A stretch of 64,000 bases of DNA from Mesorhizobium japonicum MAFF 303099. Lineage in GTDB: Bacteria > Pseudomonadota > Alphaproteobacteria > Rhizobiales > Rhizobiaceae. The notes under the pieces were generated by a model that worked only from the letters and a program-made list of their open reading frames with translations, was not told where the DNA came from and made no database searches. The number at the start of each line of letters is the position of its first letter. The first letter of the stretch is position 1. Position numbers and translations under genes: made by a program. The stretch spans positions 6,790,001-6,854,000 of the forward strand of contig NC_002678.2 in the NCBI RefSeq assembly GCF_000009625.1, in the 5' to 3' direction. This document shows positions 61,793 to 64,000 of this stretch, in pieces.

Positions 61793-63472
61793 TCAGTGAC
61801 AGCAGCCGCGCTGCACGCTCGTCCGGCACAGGCACGATGAGCTGATCGCCACATCCGCCTTGGCCAGCGCGGTGGCGAGCCTTGCCTGCAGGGCCGGCAG
61901 CTCCCCGCTCTCGCCACGCCGTCTCAAACATTCGACCAGCCCGTGCAGCGCCCAGACATTGTCCGGGTGCTGTGCGCAGCGCTGCACCTTGCCGCTGAGG
62001 CCGAGGTCGTCGCGATAGACCTGCTCGGCCTCTTGCATGTGACCCTGGTCGAGAAGCAGCGCCGCCAGCGCATGGCGGGGCGGGTGCATCCACGCCCATG
62101 GCTCGGTGTAGGCGAGGTTATCATCCAGCTCGACTGCCTGGCGCAAATGGGCGTAGGCCACCTCGTGCCCGCCCTGATGGTAGGCAAGCTCGCCATCGAG
62201 CAAGGCGGCACCGACGGCGAGGGAGGCGCGGGTCGGGTTGCTGAGGAAACGCCGCTCGGCTGGAATGGTCTCCATATGCCGGTGGAACCGGTCGCGCTCG
62301 CGCTCGGCCTCGGCGAATTGGCCCAGCGTCGCATGCGCGACACCCTTGGCGTAATGCTGCATGGCCGCCGTCAGCACATAGAGGCCGGGCTCGTCGACCG
62401 CCGGTTCGGCGATGATCTCCTGCCAGCGGCCGAAGCGCACCTGCACATGCGATTTCATCGCATGATAGCCTTCCACCGTTTGCGTCAGCTTGGGCCGGTC
62501 CTGGATGGCGACCACGTCGCGCGTCACCAGGCTGCGCACCTTGTCTGCGGCCCACAGCGCCGGCCGATACTGGCCAAGGAACATGCAGGTGAACATCATC
62601 AGATGCAGATCGTGGCAGCAGCCGAGCAGGTAATAGGTCGGCTCGTCGGCATAGGCGAGATAGAGGTCGTTGGCGCGAACCGCCTTTTCGCTGGCGATCT
62701 TCGCCTTCTCATAGTCGCCGCACAGCACGTAGATATGCCCCGGCATGTGGTTCATGTGCCCGGCATCGGGGCACATTTCGCCGAGCCGGTCGGCCGAGCG
62801 CAAGCCGCGTTCCGGCATGGTGGACATTTCCAGGAGATGGATGTGCAGATGCAGGATCGCCGGATGTTGTGCGGCACCTGCCTCGTTGGCAAGCCGGATC
62901 GACCGCTCGCAAACCTCCAGGGCTTCAAGCACGTCCGAATTCGCTGCCGGTTCACCGGTCTTGAGGTTCCACAGTCGCCGCACCGTGCGCATCATCAGCG
63001 CCTCGACCAGCAGCGCCATCACATCATGGTCGTCGGGAAAATCCTGATAGACTCGCCGCATCGCGCCGGCATAGGCATCATCCCACTGTTCGAATTCCTG
63101 CGGGCTCACCCGCTGCGGCTTCTGAAAGCGAGAGGCCAACGCCTCGATCAACCGCCGCTCGACCTCGCCAGCGCCGGCCGCATGGGTGCGCGCCAGCTCG
63201 ACATGCTCGAAACAGCGTTTCGTCGCGCTGTTGGCCTCGGCCTCGCCATGTTCCTTCCAGGTCAGATTGTAGAAAGGCCCGGCGGCATAGGCGATGCCCC
63301 AATGCACCATCGCGCAGCCCGGATCCGTCTCCAGCGCCTTCTCGAAGCACTTGATGCCTTCCTCATGGTTGAAGCCGTAGCACCAGTTGAGCCCGATATC
63401 GAACCAGCGCTGGGTCTCGGTGGAACGGGTGGAGATGGGGCGGCGGTAGCTGCCGAGGTTGAAGCGGTCCAT
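61793..63472 (-). CDS. Tetratricopeptide-repeat-like protein with Cys-rich C-terminus
   Basis: The 559-residue soluble protein is made of helical-pair repeats in the TPR manner: ETQRWFDIGLNWCYGFNHEEGIKCFEKALETDPGCAMVHWGIAYAAG, LCGDYEKAKIASEKAVRAND, LGQFAEAERERDRFHRHMETIP and DQGHMQEAEQVYRDDLG. An unusual central segment is rich in His and Met (HIHLLEMSTMPERGL, DAGHMNHMPGHIYVLCGDYE, HDLHLMMFTCMFLG). The C-terminus is CLCRTSVQRGCCH, with a CxC and a CC pair, a feature shared with relatives recalled for this family. Metal or redox binding is possible but unproven. ATG 63472 is the first start. It is likely monocistronic. Confidence 0.8.
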   Translation of the reverse strand: MDRFNLGSYRRPISTRSTETQRWFDIGLNWCYGFNHEEGIKCFEKALETDPGCAMVHWGIAYAAGPFYNLTWKEHGEAEANSATKRCFEHVELARTHAAGAGEVERRLIEALASRFQKPQRVSPQEFEQWDDAYAGAMRRVYQDFPDDHDVMALLVEALMMRTVRRLWNLKTGEPAANSDVLEALEVCERSIRLANEAGAAQHPAILHLHIHLLEMSTMPERGLRSADRLGEMCPDAGHMNHMPGHIYVLCGDYEKAKIASEKAVRANDLYLAYADEPTYYLLGCCHDLHLMMFTCMFLGQYRPALWAADKVRSLVTRDVVAIQDRPKLTQTVEGYHAMKSHVQVRFGRWQEIIAEPAVDEPGLYVLTAAMQHYAKGVAHATLGQFAEAERERDRFHRHMETIPAERRFLSNPTRASLAVGAALLDGELAYHQGGHEVAYAHLRQAVELDDNLAYTEPWAWMHPPRHALAALLLDQGHMQEAEQVYRDDLGLSGKVQRCAQHPDNVWALHGLVECLRRRGESGELPALQARLATALAKADVAISSSCLCRTSVQRGCCH

Positions 63473-63582
63473 GGGTTCTCATTCAAGGTCTGGGCGGCCG
63501 CGAGCCAAGCTCAAGGCCAGATTCCCTAGCCATCAAAGTGCGCCGAAATTTCCAGGCATGGCAAACGCCAGGACGCGCGGCC

Positions 63583-64000
63583 TTAGCCTGTCTCTTCGTT
63601 TAGCGCCTCGCTTTGCCAGCCGGCCAGCTCCGGCAGGTCGTCAAGCCAGCTTTTCTCGCTCACCAAGGCATCGCTGGCCTGCGGTACGGCCTCCGTGGCG
63701 TTTTGAATCAGCCAGTCCACCCACTTCCGATAGGCAACCGGATCAAGCTGGGGCGGCAGCACCTTGGCCTTGGCCAGCATGCGTTTGCGGAAACTGGTTT
63801 GCCTGCGCAGTTTGGTCGTCGTGAACTTGATGACCTTGCCTTGATAGTCAACCATCCAGCGGTCGCCTCCAAGACTGACAAGGCTGTCGATGGAGAAACC
63901 GGCATCAACCGGTCTATCCCGCCATGGAAGCTCGATGGCATTCTTCCTCAGATCGAGTGCCCATCGCCTATAATCGGACCCGGCGCGCTGCGGCGGCAGC
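63583..64000 (-). CDS. Unrecognised protein, C-terminal part (truncated by window edge)
   Basis: The minus-strand frame is open from the right edge to the stop at 63583, giving 138 residues. It reads LPPQRAGSDYRRWALDLRKN, then PVDAGFSIDSLVSLGGDRWM, a basic helical stretch (TTKLRRQTSFRKRMLAKAKVLPPQ) and WVDWLIQNATEAVPQASDALVSEKSWLDDL. A start at 63855 exists in the frame, but homogeneous coding character continues upstream of it, so the gene is taken as longer. I do not recognise the family. Its GC content is lower than its neighbours. The basic stretch could bind nucleic acid, but that is a guess. Confidence 0.55.
   Translation of the reverse strand, partial: LPPQRAGSDYRRWALDLRKNAIELPWRDRPVDAGFSIDSLVSLGGDRWMVDYQGKVIKFTTTKLRRQTSFRKRMLAKAKVLPPQLDPVAYRKWVDWLIQNATEAVPQASDALVSEKSWLDDLPELAGWQSEALNEETG

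Noticed and set aside
61943..63529. 528-codon plus-strand frame opposite the TPR gene
   Set aside because: The minus strand encodes clear TPR helices, and the plus product has no family features.

Overview
The window is a dense, high-GC, plasmid- or chromosome-like stretch of an alphaproteobacterium of the rhizobial type, most likely Mesorhizobium or a close relative. This is inferred from the adjacent cyclic beta-1,2-glucan genes ndvB and ndvA, the hut cluster layout, the short hairpin repeats between genes that are typical of rhizobia, and the protein families present. No rRNA, tRNA, CRISPR array, IS element or prophage was recognised. Most of the region reads as ordinary catabolic, envelope and transport genes in tight operons, many with ATGA stop/start overlaps.

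Layout. 1-1.3 kb: a LysR regulator cut by the window edge, divergent from an EamA/DMT exporter. 1.35-3.55 kb: mutL and a small DUF1905 gene. 3.6-7.9 kb: a LysR regulator, divergent from a non-pyrrolysine MttB-family methyltransferase and a Tat-exported peptide-type binding protein; a T-N11-A dyad sits on the regulator's start codon. 7.9-12.3 kb: an accessory-looking block in which two related secreted proteins flank a secreted beta-helix protein and a methyltransferase-glycosyltransferase fusion. 12.3-15.6 kb: queF, a TMADH-like flavoenzyme and a small membrane protein under a divergent MarR gene with two abutting perfect palindromes. 16.1-19 kb: a polysaccharide deacetylase behind a GGDEF-EAL protein. 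19.3-21.6 kb: kbl-tdh threonine degradation.

22.2-28.4 kb holds tyrosine and homogentisate degradation: a MarR regulator divergent from hmgA, a frameshifted MBL-fold hydrolase, fahA and a DinB-fold gene, then hppD divergent from an Lrp regulator. No GST-type maleylacetoacetate isomerase is present, and the DinB-fold protein is a candidate for that step. 28.4-31.7 kb: a DUF442 protein and a zinc-type ABC transporter with a Zur-box-like dyad upstream and a histidine-rich tail on its ATPase. 31.8-40.4 kb: a RidA protein and a complete hut regulon (hutF-hutC divergent from hutI-H-G-U-D) with a perfect HutC-type palindrome between the arms; it has both HutF and HutG, so histidine is degraded through formylglutamate.

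40.7-51.4 kb: ndvB (2863 residues) and ndvA, which make and export periplasmic cyclic beta-1,2-glucan. 51.5-54.2 kb: a solitary ccmC, a D-threonine aldolase/D-serine dehydratase family enzyme and a D-lyxose isomerase. 54.3-60.2 kb: a six-gene minus-strand operon, DUF4129-DUF4350-MoxR-DUF58-SpoIIM-RDD, a MoxR-type membrane-associated system of unknown role. 60.3-64 kb: a multi-pass membrane protein, a small hypothetical gene, a large TPR protein and the 3' end of an unrecognised gene.

The points most worth following are the DinB-for-MaiA substitution, the transporter-less MttB/binding-protein pair, the MoxR-SpoIIM operon, the paralogue-flanked fusion-enzyme block, the frameshift in the homogentisate operon and the regulatory dyads. 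Nothing here could be shown to be an entirely new system from sequence reading alone.
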